Shown here piece by piece: positions 54,101 to 61,969 of a stretch of DNA of 64,000 bases. Positions within the stretch are counted from its first letter, which is position 1. Each line of letters starts with the position of its first letter. The translations under genes and the position numbers were made by a program. This stretch comes from Paraburkholderia eburnea (lineage in GTDB: Bacteria > Pseudomonadota > Gammaproteobacteria > Burkholderiales > Burkholderiaceae). Below the pieces are notes generated by a model. That model had not been told where the DNA came from, ran no database searches, and saw only the letters and a list, made by a program, of their open reading frames with translations. Location: assembly GCF_002917095.1 (NCBI RefSeq), contig NZ_PQGA01000020.1:1-64000 (forward strand), read 5' to 3'.

Positions 54101-54310
54101 GGCGAGCGGAACCGGCTTGCCGTATGCGCTGTCCTGGATGCGGATGTCGGCGGGCTGCGGGCCCTTCTGGCGGAACAGCAGGCCACCGGCGATTCCGCCC
54201 GCCATCCAGCCGAGTTCCGCGCCTTCTGCGATACCGGCAGGCCCGCCGATCAGGAAGCCGGCCGCACCACCAACCACTGCGCCGGCGGCGGACAGGACAA
54301 GCTGGCCCAT
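51167..54310 (-). CDS. Phage tail tip / central hub protein
   Basis: A 1047-residue protein with an N-terminal Gly/Ala hydrophobic region (GAVVGGAAGFLIGGPAG), then SAYGKPVPLAYGIYRIAGNIIW, a signature I associate with long-tailed phage and gene transfer agent tail tip proteins (phage-tail_3-like). The C-terminus has a fibronectin III-like segment (about 950-1040) which may attach the fibres. It directly abuts the NlpC/P60 gene, the usual order. Confidence 0.88.
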   Translation of the reverse strand: MGQLVLSAAGAVVGGAAGFLIGGPAGIAEGAELGWMAGGIAGGLLFRQKGPQPADIRIQDSAYGKPVPLAYGIYRIAGNIIWAGQPYVASSGGKGAGGKGPQQQKVSMSFAVGLCAGPITAVRRIWANGKLIYDVSNPSNFQAISGSNQMVTNFTVYPGDENQLPDPVMQAALGVNNTPAYRGLAYVVFNELDLSQWGNYLPSLSFEVVTAPAALATSSSASTYAYSTSLGTFFMAPCLSASGGIAMGYGYYFGYNGVTVANLSAYGAVQTQLLNWSGNRGGINMPLGYSDVPGIYTWPGWLHPDGSYDDMSLTGSMDLGFDGDEACFWRNGSDIFLSSSYTTSGRPIYRCDLSQQGLIVAQSTQLGEWHILGGSATHVYAFDDLTGHLFQFDRNTLAVTATYNGINFNANTGYVLTDDYIYTVGDNLAVSLFRPSQNTYTVLGYAPFGVSTMVAINENFFVFASGANLSSISLGYMWISQGQTFTTVGNAVSDLCNRAGLAASQVDVSQLTDMMNGYCVTNHSTTRSNLGPLMSTYFFDACDSGGVIRFVKRGAQPAGTFLYADLGASPNLADTANTTPVTETIAQEVDLPRSMQLTYPELGDDYNPNTQRAMRAYTNSNRDTVMQVPIVLAGSDAQARTQAMLWAAWVGRKTFQFTTGLAYLQYEPGDVMTLQGSNGESWTVRITRCQYDGQGSLLWAAALEEPDIYPGSSYTTQGGTALGFASQQIDYSGPTILSVLDIPPLRDADSTPGVYIAACGMASSWPGAAIDLSRDDVTFTQFAQITHASVMGYAAGALSSFGGGNLPDETNTVSIVLYEGALASCSYADFLAGANAAWLGGEILFFRNATQTAANTWTLSGLLRGRGGTEAAMTTHAAGERFVLLDPAAIVSMPIQTTDFGSTLYFETFLLNLFSGSPGAQVSLTPKNGRVMPLSPVYFMAAHGSASSTSDISLSWIRRARVRTQWLDGADVPLDESAENYTLTILNGSTTVRTVTVAGNGAGGAYTYTAANITADGFSTGATITFRVQQNSDQGVLGASATTTITR

Positions 54311-54742
54311 TCAGACGACTCCGGGGATGCGGTAGGCCGCGATCACGTGACGCCGGGTTTTTTCATCGAGGCGCGACTCGACCACGCGCCGGTTCGGAAG
54401 ATACGCGTGGATGAAGTGATCGGCATCGGTCAGGATCGCCACGTGGATCGGCGTCGCGTGCCACGCGAACAGCAGCACGTCGCCGCCTTGCGCATCTGCA
54501 AGGGGAACTCGCAACAGATGCGCTTCGAGTGTTCCACGCAGCCGGCCATCCGGGCGGCGCCCGTAATCGGGCGCATCAGGCACGTCGAGGCCGACTGCGC
54601 GCGACACGCCGATCACAAGACCAATGCAGTCACAGGCGGTGCCCTTCAAGCGTCCCTGATGCTGGTACGGCGTGCCGAGCCAGTCGCGGGCTTCGGCGAC
54701 GAACCGCACGCGCGCGATGGTCACCACGGCATGATCTTCCAT
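54311..54742 (-). CDS. NlpC/P60 family tail peptidase
   Basis: A 143-residue cysteine peptidase with the catalytic context D38-C39-I-G-L-V and H100 in TPIHVAIL, third residue H112. Such proteins sit at the tail tip and help local peptidoglycan digestion or tip maturation during DNA entry. It lies between the DUF2163 and tip genes without gaps. Confidence 0.9.
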   Translation of the reverse strand: MEDHAVVTIARVRFVAEARDWLGTPYQHQGRLKGTACDCIGLVIGVSRAVGLDVPDAPDYGRRPDGRLRGTLEAHLLRVPLADAQGGDVLLFAWHATPIHVAILTDADHFIHAYLPNRRVVESRLDEKTRRHVIAAYRIPGVV

Positions 54743-55825
54743 TCAGTTCCCCTGAGGCGAGAGCAGGAGGTCGGGGCCGGGGATATACGGCTCGCCACGG
54801 AAATGGACGATGTTGTTGTAGCGCGCGTAGCAGGTGCCAAGCTGCTTGTCGCAGCCGGCCGTGATCATGTACGTGTCGCCGACAGCGACCGGATACGGCA
54901 TCGCCATCGCAAGCGTCACGACGCCCGGCGCGAACGCCTTGACCTCCATGACGAAGCCCGCGTTCTGGCCGGTCAGCCACTTGACCTTGCCGAACGCGAA
55001 ATACCCGACCGTGTAGTTGTAGCTGATGAAGATCTCACCACCGGCCTGTGCGCTATTGAACGTGTAGAGACCCGTAGTCGAGACCGTGTACTGCCCGGAT
55101 CCGGTCCCGACACCATAGGTGGTGCCATGCGAATCGACGACCGAGATCGTCGAAACGAACCCACCTCCGTTGGGAGGCACGACCTGGACCGTGAACGGCG
55201 AGCGTGTCGGGATCTTGTGGCCAGTCGTATCGGTATAGGCGACGACAGGCCCGGTCTGCGAGAGGCCGGGATCGTTCCAGCTGGTCGCGCTGTTCACGCT
55301 TGCGACCGTCCCGTTGAAGGTGAGCGACGTCACATCGACCGTGCATTTCGCGTCGCCAAGCTGCGCGCGGCAGGTCGGGCTGTACACGTCACCCTGCTCC
55401 TGCTGCATCAGCTGCGCCACACCGCGCATTTCGACCTGATAGGCGCCGTTCGTGATCGTCACCTGACCGAGTGTGCCGCTTGCCAGTGTCACGGCACCCG
55501 CCGACGGGGTCGTGTAGTCGACCAGCATGCAGGTCACCTGCGCGAAATCCCACTGTCCGGACTCGAGCGAGGCCTGCGTGATGGTCGAACTGTCGAACAC
55601 GGCCTGTACCTCGAGGTTCGAGGTGGAAAGGTCACTCGTGCTGTCGATCTGCGAATGGGTGTAGCCGCCTGCCGACTGATACGTCAGGCCACCGTACGTG
55701 ACGGGCTGGTCGAGGTCCGTGAACGCGAAGACCTGTCCATCTGTGCGGGTGATCTTCCAGAGCGTGCAGACGGTCTGCACCTCGGCCTGGAGCGTGGCGA
55801 GGAGGGCGGTGGGAATCGAACGCAT
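54743..55825 (-). CDS. DUF2163/BR0599-like phage tail protein
   Basis: A 360-residue protein whose first 180 and last 80 residues fit the DUF2163 pattern of gene transfer agent-type tail hubs (WKITRTDGQVFAFTDLDQPV; GDVYSPTCRAQLGDAKC; CDKQLGTCYARYNN). A beta-rich insert of about 100 residues lies between. The conserved cysteines suggest metal or cluster binding in the hub. Same operon as tape measure and tip. Confidence 0.85.
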   Translation of the reverse strand: MRSIPTALLATLQAEVQTVCTLWKITRTDGQVFAFTDLDQPVTYGGLTYQSAGGYTHSQIDSTSDLSTSNLEVQAVFDSSTITQASLESGQWDFAQVTCMLVDYTTPSAGAVTLASGTLGQVTITNGAYQVEMRGVAQLMQQEQGDVYSPTCRAQLGDAKCTVDVTSLTFNGTVASVNSATSWNDPGLSQTGPVVAYTDTTGHKIPTRSPFTVQVVPPNGGGFVSTISVVDSHGTTYGVGTGSGQYTVSTTGLYTFNSAQAGGEIFISYNYTVGYFAFGKVKWLTGQNAGFVMEVKAFAPGVVTLAMAMPYPVAVGDTYMITAGCDKQLGTCYARYNNIVHFRGEPYIPGPDLLLSPQGN

Positions 55826-55837
55826 GAAGATGGCGAA

Positions 55838-56461
55838 TTACGGGCGGATCTCTATCAGGGGAATCGAGCTCCAGTCGACCAGCAGGTCGCCGACCGCACC
55901 ATTGCGGTCCATGATCTGCTTCTTCATCTGGTCGACATCGAAGCGCACGGGCACATCGAACTGCCCGGTCCACGTGAGCATGGGCGAGCCTGTCGGCGCC
56001 GGCGTGATCGTCACAAGGCCCGTGGTCGTGTCGAGCGCGACGCCCGTCGTGAGGGGCACGCCGGATTTGATAATCTGCACGCTGCCCGCCACCGGCTTCT
56101 GGATCAGCCGCGATTCAGTGAGCGCGCCGTTCGCATACAGCTTCGTCATCTGGTAGACGCCACTGGTTGCGGTCGCAATCAGTACGCCGGCGCCGCCGTC
56201 GGAGTAATCGGTCCAGTCCTTGATACGAAAACCATATGCGCGTCCCTTGACCGTGCGAAAGAAGGCATCGAGCGTGGCGGTATCGGGGGCGTTCATCGTC
56301 CGGCGCCCGACCTCGAACTGGATACGCGCCTGCGTCCAGGCGGGGATGCGAGCGTCGCGCCCGCTGTAGACCTGGTTGACGACGGTCAGGTACGTTGGGC
56401 CGACCGTGGCACCGAACGCGATGTTGTCCGGAAAGCGGGGCGATTCGAGAAACGTGGTCAT
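55838..56461 (-). CDS. DUF2460 (TIGR02217-like) phage tail protein
   Basis: A 207-residue protein with FPDNIAFGATVGPTYLTVV, RRTMNAPDTATLDAFFRTVKGRAYGFRIKDWTDY and a beta-rich end, the usual DUF2460 layout. It is a distal tail component between the tape measure and DUF2163 proteins. Start at 56461 (MTTFLESPRF); the 34 upstream codons overlap the tape measure gene. Confidence 0.87.
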   Translation of the reverse strand: MTTFLESPRFPDNIAFGATVGPTYLTVVNQVYSGRDARIPAWTQARIQFEVGRRTMNAPDTATLDAFFRTVKGRAYGFRIKDWTDYSDGGAGVLIATATSGVYQMTKLYANGALTESRLIQKPVAGSVQIIKSGVPLTTGVALDTTTGLVTITPAPTGSPMLTWTGQFDVPVRFDVDQMKKQIMDRNGAVGDLLVDWSSIPLIEIRP

Positions 56462-56468
56462 CGCTGAA

Positions 56469-59285
56469 TCAACCGTTCCTTGCCATCGCGATGTTTGTCT
56501 GCCGCATGATGGCCTGCGCCTGCTGCTGCGCGCTCTGCCGGGTCGTGCCGGGCGGCACCGCAATATTCAGGTTGAACGTGTGGCCACCGCGCGCGGGACC
56601 GGATGACCCACCCGGGGTAACCGTACCGCCCTGGTTGCCCATCATGAGGAACGTGCGGTTCGCGACGGTCAGCAGCTCCGGTCCTTTCTCGTTGACCTCG
56701 TACAGGCCACCGGGCGACGTATCGCCGCCGGATGCCATATGAAACGGATAGGTCAGCATGCTGCCGATATCGTCCGCCGCGACACTGAAATCGGGAGTCA
56801 ATCCCATCAGGCCGGACTGCATGACATCGGTCGAAAAAGACGTTGCACTGCCACCCGTCAGCCCAAGCAGTCCCATACCCCAGCTGAACAGCTGTCCAAG
56901 CCACCCGCCCGAACTGCTGCCGGAACCGGTGCCCGAGCCAATGCCGAACAACTGGTTTGTCAGATCCTGCGCAATGATCCGCATGATGGCCTGCTCAATG
57001 CTATTAGCCATATCGAGGAATTCCTGCCGCAGTGTCTTCGTGCGCGTGATCGTGTTGTCGAGCATGTTCGCGAACGAGTTGGCGAACACGTCGGAGATAG
57101 ACTTGCCGAGGACGTTGCTCGAGGCAGACAGTTGCTGGACTTGCAGGCCGAACTGCTGCGCCTGAAGATCGAGTTGCGGCAGGCCCGAGTTCGATGCGAT
57201 GCCCTGCATCTGCTGCTGGATCTGCGCAAGCTGCTGCGCGGCCTGCTGGCGAAGCTGGCCGAGTTCGATCATGCCGGCAACGGCACCTTTCTCGCCTGTC
57301 TCCTGTGCGACGGCCAGTTCCTTCTCCGCGAGGGTAAGCCGTTGGGTGATCTGCTCAGCTTCCTGCTTCAGCGAATTCATCTGCGCCTGTGCGACCGCTG
57401 CATTGCGTGCCTGTGCCAGCGTAGCGAGCGTGTCGGTGTCGCCAGAGAGCGTCGCCTCGCGCTGTAGATGACCGTGCTCACGATCGAAGTCCGCGCCCGC
57501 CGTCCGCCCCGGATCACGGTCGAGCTTGCCGAGTTCCGAGTTCAGCTTCTCAACCTCGTCCCGGTATTTACGCGTATCCTCTGTCTGCCTCTCGGTCAAT
57601 TCTGACAAGCGCTCCGACGACTGCAGTAGCGCCTGCTGTTCGTCGTTGCGCAGCGCGTTCGCCCGGTTCGTCAGCGTGACGCGGGTCCGGGCATCGGCCG
57701 TGCGCTTTGCCGCGCCTTCGACGATCGTGATCTGCTGATCGTAGAGTGTGCGGATCTGAGCGTTGTACTGCTCGATCGCGGCCTTCGACTGGTCGTAGTA
57801 CGCCTGCTCGCTGATGTGGTCATCGCGATATGCGAGTTCCAGCTGTTTCTGCCGATCCTGCAGCAACCGGGACTGCGAGGTGATCTGTTCCTGGATCGGC
57901 TGGGTCTGCGCGTCGAGATTCGCGCGGTCGAGTCCCGCGCCGCTCCCATGGCTGTATTCCTTGCGGATACGCTCCTGCATCGCGGCGATGTCGGTGCGTG
58001 AGGCGCCCGCCTGCTGGCCGACACGAGCGGCTTCGTCGAGTTCTTCCTTCAGGCGCTCCGCGCCGACCTTGTGCGCCTTCGAGAGCTCGTCCCAGCGCGT
58101 CTTCGCCGCGACGACCATCTCATCGGTGTGCGCCTTATAGGCCGCCAGTGACGCCGCATCCTGCTGGCGACGCGCGAGTGATGTGGCTGCCGACTGCTGG
58201 CGAGTCAGGTCGTCGTAACTCCCGCCCGCTTCAAGTCCGCCGAGTCCCTCGCCAACGCCAAGTGCATAGGATGTGTCGGTCTGCCCCGAGCGCTTCGCAG
58301 CGAGCGTCCGGTTGATGCGAGCGGCCGTTTCCGCTGCCGTCTCAGCTCGACCCACCGACATCAGCGCGTCGGCAGCATCGCTGATGGCGGATTTGACGCC
58401 GCGCCACGCGCGCTCGATGTAACCGAGGTTCTCCGTCGCTGCGTTGCCAAGGTGCTGGTAGAGCGCCGTTGAGGCAACCTCCATCGCCTTTTCCTGCTGT
58501 CCGGCCTGCTCGAGCGCCTTGATGTGGTCGTACAGCGCGCCGTCGACGAAGTGATACTGCCTGTTCGCATCGAGTGCCCATTTCAGCACGCCGTCCGACA
58601 TGCCGGCGAACTGGCGCACGATCTCCTGCGCATTCTGGCCGGTGGCGACCTGCAGTCGGGTGGCGGCAAGCGCGACGGATTCGAGCGCCCCTGAACTGAT
58701 GCGCCCGGACGAGATCAGTGCCTGCGTGATCTCGCGCGCATTGCCGATCGTGGCACCCGTGGCATCGGCGACACTGCGTGACAGTCGGTTATAGCTCGCT
58801 TCGGTCTGGCCGGCGTAGTTGCTGGTCAGCATGATCGAGCGTGCGAACTGGGCCGACTCCATCGCGCCCTTGATTACCATTGCGGCAAAGCCGGCAACGG
58901 CTGCAGTAAGCCCTGCGATCGCAATGCCTGCCGGGGATGCGAGCTTCGACATGATGTCGATACGCTCGCCCAGCACCATGAGCGATCCTGCCGCGCGCTT
59001 GAAGTTGCCGGTGGCCAGTTCATGGGCGAGCACCAGCATCTCGCGCCGCGCACCGACCGATGCGTGGCCGACCCGTTCGATGCTGGCTGCGGCTTCCTCG
59101 GCGCCCTGTACGCGCTGGATCGCACGCCCGGCCGTGGCGACGCCCTGGATGTTGTCGGATGTACGGGAGGCGGCCGCATCCATGCGGCGCATCGCAGACT
59201 CGACGATCTGCTGCAGGCGCCCCATGTCTTCCTGCGTGCGGGCGACGTTGCCCTGCAGTTCGAGTACGAGGGAGCCGAGCGACAT
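56469..59285 (-). CDS. Tail length tape measure protein
   Basis: A 938-residue, largely alpha-helical protein. N-terminal helices, a hydrophobic segment (ASPAGIAIAGLTAAVAGFAAMV, about 115-138), long coiled-coil regions in the middle (Gln/Glu/Arg-rich, about 420-720), and a Gly/Ser-rich C-terminal part as in lambda H. It sets tail length and is exported with the DNA. It lies directly behind the G/GT chaperone genes, as in most siphoviruses. Confidence 0.92.
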   Translation of the reverse strand: MSLGSLVLELQGNVARTQEDMGRLQQIVESAMRRMDAAASRTSDNIQGVATAGRAIQRVQGAEEAAASIERVGHASVGARREMLVLAHELATGNFKRAAGSLMVLGERIDIMSKLASPAGIAIAGLTAAVAGFAAMVIKGAMESAQFARSIMLTSNYAGQTEASYNRLSRSVADATGATIGNAREITQALISSGRISSGALESVALAATRLQVATGQNAQEIVRQFAGMSDGVLKWALDANRQYHFVDGALYDHIKALEQAGQQEKAMEVASTALYQHLGNAATENLGYIERAWRGVKSAISDAADALMSVGRAETAAETAARINRTLAAKRSGQTDTSYALGVGEGLGGLEAGGSYDDLTRQQSAATSLARRQQDAASLAAYKAHTDEMVVAAKTRWDELSKAHKVGAERLKEELDEAARVGQQAGASRTDIAAMQERIRKEYSHGSGAGLDRANLDAQTQPIQEQITSQSRLLQDRQKQLELAYRDDHISEQAYYDQSKAAIEQYNAQIRTLYDQQITIVEGAAKRTADARTRVTLTNRANALRNDEQQALLQSSERLSELTERQTEDTRKYRDEVEKLNSELGKLDRDPGRTAGADFDREHGHLQREATLSGDTDTLATLAQARNAAVAQAQMNSLKQEAEQITQRLTLAEKELAVAQETGEKGAVAGMIELGQLRQQAAQQLAQIQQQMQGIASNSGLPQLDLQAQQFGLQVQQLSASSNVLGKSISDVFANSFANMLDNTITRTKTLRQEFLDMANSIEQAIMRIIAQDLTNQLFGIGSGTGSGSSSGGWLGQLFSWGMGLLGLTGGSATSFSTDVMQSGLMGLTPDFSVAADDIGSMLTYPFHMASGGDTSPGGLYEVNEKGPELLTVANRTFLMMGNQGGTVTPGGSSGPARGGHTFNLNIAVPPGTTRQSAQQQAQAIMRQTNIAMARNG

Positions 59286-59292
59286 AGGTCGA

Positions 59293-59625
59293 TTACGTGC
59301 GGTTGAAAACCAGTTTCAGGATCGTGGCGGACTGCTGCTCGGGGTCGTCGAAGAAGATCGGTTTCTCCTCGACGCGCGGCAGGTAGGGCATGAAGTCACT
59401 CGCACGGTAGGGCTTGGGCAAGGTACGGTTGCCGTGATTGCCGACGGCGGCGGCGATGATGCCGGCACGCAGATCGGCTCGTGCCTCACCAATCGCCTCG
59501 ATGCGCTCGAAGGCCATCCATTCGGTCAGCTCACTGCTGTCGAGATTGGCCAGCAGTTGCCGGACCGTCATGCCGAGGGCTGCGGCGAGCCGGAAGCAGA
59601 AGCGTCGGGCTGGCCGCTCACGGAG
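59293..59625 (-). CDS. Tail assembly chaperone T extension, made by -1 frameshifting from G
   Basis: This frame is open from the slippery site at 59625-59631 to the stop at 59293 and encodes about 110 residues: ARRFCFRLAAALGMTVRQL, then ANLDSSELTEWMAFERIEA, a typical GpT-like/DUF4035 sequence. The conserved start (FRLAAALGM) lies before the only ATG (59571), so the family sequence is complete only when entered from G by a -1 shift. The fused G-T product would be about 230 residues. G and GT guide tape-measure assembly in lambda-like phages. Confidence 0.85.
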   Translation of the reverse strand, partial: LRERPARRFCFRLAAALGMTVRQLLANLDSSELTEWMAFERIEAIGEARADLRAGIIAAAVGNHGNRTLPKPYRASDFMPYLPRVEEKPIFFDDPEQQSATILKLVFNRT

Positions 59626-59987
59626 TTTTTTTCCGCGTCCGCCACGGCGTCCTTCGACAGGCCGTTGATGCGCTGCGCGGTGACGAACAGGCGCTCGATC
59701 ACGGCCGCGTTCTTGCCCACAAGCGCTGACAGGTCATCCGGTGTGAAGAGCGGCGTGCCGGTCTCATCGACCGCCGTGAAGATCACGAGCTTCGCGCGCA
59801 TGTTCTCGGTATCGATCGTGTACCGGCCCGACACGTCCTTCGTCATCAGGCTGGTTTCATAGGCGTCGCGTTGCGCGCCCGTCATCGAACGGATGATGAC
59901 GGCGCCGCCCCATTCGGGCACGTCGACGGTAACGGTTGCGAGGTCATTGGCCGCAAGGATGGCGGCACGATTCAGGATCGTGGACAT
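59568..59987 (-). CDS. Tail assembly chaperone G
   Basis: A 139-residue protein that plays the role of lambda gpG: binds the tape measure and tail tube subunits during assembly. TVDVPEWGGAVIIRSMTGAQRDAYE and IFTAVDETGTPLFTPDDLSALVGKNAAVIERLF are the usual words of this family. The gene ends in an Ala/Ser/Pro-rich tail after the frameshift site. Start at 59987 (MSTILNRAAIL) with GGAA upstream. Confidence 0.88.
   Translation of the reverse strand: MSTILNRAAILAANDLATVTVDVPEWGGAVIIRSMTGAQRDAYETSLMTKDVSGRYTIDTENMRAKLVIFTAVDETGTPLFTPDDLSALVGKNAAVIERLFVTAQRINGLSKDAVADAEKNSVSGQPDASASGSPQPSA
59625..59631 (-). promoter_or_regulatory. Programmed -1 ribosomal frameshift site (A AAA AAC)
   Basis: On the minus strand codons GAA AAA AAC of the G gene present the canonical slippery heptamer A AAA AAC. 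After a -1 shift reading continues in the T frame with no stop until 59293. The G stop lies 57 bp beyond the site, so about 19 G codons are skipped in the fusion. Confidence 0.87.
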
Positions 59988-60021
59988 GGAAGTTCCGTGG
60001 TGAGGTGACAGGAAGCGGAGA

Positions 60022-60657
60022 TCACACAATCGTGATCGGGCCGGTGATGATCAGGTTGACGGTGGCGGTTAGCAGCTTGTCCACACCGCCATCCCAGGGG
60101 AACGATTCGACGAACGCGGTGAAGGTGGCGGTGTGGCCGTTGGGCAGCGTGAGCCGGTAATTCGCGAGCGCGCTGCTCGCCTTCAACGTTTGCAAGGCGA
60201 GCTGGCCGGCATCAGTGAGATCGATATCGACGTCGAAGCTGAAATTGCCTGGATCCTGCAGACCCGCGCGGTATTCCTTTGCGAGCGACGCCAGGTTCGT
60301 CGCGTCGAGCTTCGAGGTCTTGCCGTCGAATCCCTTGATGGTCTTGAAGTTGCCGATCGGCGTCCAGGTAACGGGTGCGGCCGTGCCCCCTGAGGTCCAC
60401 GATGCACCGCCCGTCGAGTTGTAGTTGACGGCGAACGTATTCGGCGTCACGTTGGTCACGACGAATGACTGGCCGTTGAGGCCCGTCTCGCCGCCGACGC
60501 CGGCGAACGACACCACGTCGCCGTTCGTGAATCCGTGCGCGGTCGCCTCGATGATGGTGGGGTAGCCGAGAATGATTCCGGTGATACTGACGGCGGCGCC
60601 CGCGCCGCCCGACACGGCGAACGACGAGCCCTGCGACGAAATGGCAGTCGAGGTCAT
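60022..60657 (-). CDS. Major tail tube protein
   Basis: A 211-residue beta-rich protein located just before the G/GT pair. The C-terminal half has the tail tube pattern (IGNFKTIKGFDGKTSKLDATNLASLAKEYRAGLQDPGNFSFDVDID). The N-terminal half holds a Gly/Ser/Thr-rich insertion with one predicted Ig-like or ubiquitin-like repeat (EATAHGFTNGDVVSFAGVGG), often exposed on the tube. Family assigned by pattern and order. Confidence 0.87.
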   Translation of the reverse strand: MTSTAISSQGSSFAVSGGAGAAVSITGIILGYPTIIEATAHGFTNGDVVSFAGVGGETGLNGQSFVVTNVTPNTFAVNYNSTGGASWTSGGTAAPVTWTPIGNFKTIKGFDGKTSKLDATNLASLAKEYRAGLQDPGNFSFDVDIDLTDAGQLALQTLKASSALANYRLTLPNGHTATFTAFVESFPWDGGVDKLLTATVNLIITGPITIV

Positions 60658-60702
60658 GGATGTGACTCCAGAGGGAAAGAAAACACGGAAAGCAGAAGCA
60701 GG

Positions 60703-61056
60703 TCAGTCGTGCCAGACGGAAAACGTCTGCACGACACGGAAAGCTTTGACGTCGGATTCGTACAGGTCCTGCTCATGCTGCAAGACGTTCTGGATGCTCC
60801 ACGACTGGAACGCAGCAGCCACGGCCGAAGCTGTCGCCACGGCGTCGGCATACGTGTAGCCCCAGGACGAGATCTCGAAGAGCGTGTTGTTGATCGGGGG
60901 CGAGCCGTTGCCGGAAAGCGTGTTGCAGACCGGACTCGCGAGGCGCCGGTAGACGATGTACGGGTATGTGTTGTCCTGCAGTTGCACCTGGGGTGAGGCT
61001 CCACCGGCGGCGAGCGGCTGCAGGAGTGTGGCGACCTGCTCCTGGATCGTGGTCAT
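60703..61056 (-). CDS. DUF3168 tail completion/terminator protein
   Basis: A 117-residue protein with the DUF3168 pattern (YPYIVYRRLASPV, FEISSWGYTYADAVATASAVAAAF). Such proteins close the head-proximal end of the tail. It overlaps the gp10-like gene by 4 bp (ATGA). Confidence 0.85.
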   Translation of the reverse strand: MTTIQEQVATLLQPLAAGGASPQVQLQDNTYPYIVYRRLASPVCNTLSGNGSPPINNTLFEISSWGYTYADAVATASAVAAAFQSWSIQNVLQHEQDLYESDVKAFRVVQTFSVWHD

Positions 61057-61613
61057 TTCATCGTCAGACCGAGGTTGGCCGCTTCTTTTGGAATGCGGGC
61101 TGCGAGGTAACCGATCATGGCCTGGATCGCCTGATCCTTCGCAATCGCAAATGCCGGCCGCATAAAGGAGCGTGGTTCAACCCAGATCGCGTTGGGCATC
61201 GCCTTGACCGCCGCACGATGTGCCTTCAGCGACATACCCTTTGGACGCGGCGGGACATAGGCGTGGCCGAACTCCAGCCACGTCCAGTAGTAGGCGTCGA
61301 GATTTTTGACCCGGCCGCGCAGGACCTTGACCTGATTCTTCCGGCCGCGCCGTACGCCGACGTAGAACACCTGCAGCAGTTCGTTCGAGCGCTCGGGGAT
61401 CTGCTTCTGGTAGATCGCGCGCCGGATGCGTCCGGGATCCTGGCGTGGATCGTCGCCCTCGTAGACCGGCGCAAACACAACCGCCTGCTGGCGCAGCACG
61501 GTGGCGCCTGCATTGACCGCGCCGCGTAGCACGTTGCGACCGATATTGCGGGGCAGCTGCTCGAGCGCCTTGGCAAACTCGTCCAGCCCCTTGATGCACC
61601 GGAGTTCAGCCAT
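61053..61613 (-). CDS. HK97 gp10-like head-tail joining protein
   Basis: A 186-residue protein with GLDEFAKALEQLPRNIGRNVLRGAVNAGA at the N-terminus and FGHAYVPPRPF-type middle (WLEFGHAYVPPRPKG), followed by RSFMRPAFA, all of the HK97 gp10 family. It works between head closure and tail terminator. It overlaps its neighbours by 8 bp and 4 bp. Confidence 0.9.
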   Translation of the reverse strand: MAELRCIKGLDEFAKALEQLPRNIGRNVLRGAVNAGATVLRQQAVVFAPVYEGDDPRQDPGRIRRAIYQKQIPERSNELLQVFYVGVRRGRKNQVKVLRGRVKNLDAYYWTWLEFGHAYVPPRPKGMSLKAHRAAVKAMPNAIWVEPRSFMRPAFAIAKDQAIQAMIGYLAARIPKEAANLGLTMK

Positions 61614-61959
61614 TCGTCAGTCCCTCGCTCGCGAGCAGTTCGATGCTCCGGTTAGATTCATCGATGTTCAGCGCAGCATTGATGTCGAAGATCCGGCTGG
61701 CGTAGACGATGCGGTATGTGGCCGCGACGCGAGGATCAGCAAAGATCGCGTCGTACCGGACCGTGAAACGGTGGGAGACATCCGTTGAGATCGATTGCGC
61801 GGCTGCACGCTCGCTGCCGCTCAGCGCCTCGATGTACGCATAGACCGACTTGATGGTCGTCCACGCCTCGACCTGTTGGCCGAAGCTGTCTCGGGTTGTG
61901 CTGCGCTGCTGGATGGCCATCAGCCGGTTCAGCTGGCCCGCTCGCATCTGCGTGGTCAT
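61606..61959 (-). CDS. Phage head closure (head-tail adaptor) protein
   Basis: A 117-residue protein with the SPP1 gp16/TIGR01563-like pattern: MRAGQLNRLMAIQQRSTTRDSFGQQVEAW at the start, SHRFTVRYDAIFADPRV and YRIVYASRIFDINAALNIDESNRSIELLA. It seals the head after packaging. Start at 61959. Confidence 0.9.
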   Translation of the reverse strand: MTTQMRAGQLNRLMAIQQRSTTRDSFGQQVEAWTTIKSVYAYIEALSGSERAAAQSISTDVSHRFTVRYDAIFADPRVAATYRIVYASRIFDINAALNIDESNRSIELLASEGLTNG

Positions 61960-61969
61960 GGCAGCCTCA

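Noticed and set aside
54347..56467. Long open frame opposite the phage tail genes
   Set aside because: Crosses several well-supported minus-strand tail genes and has no recognisable content.
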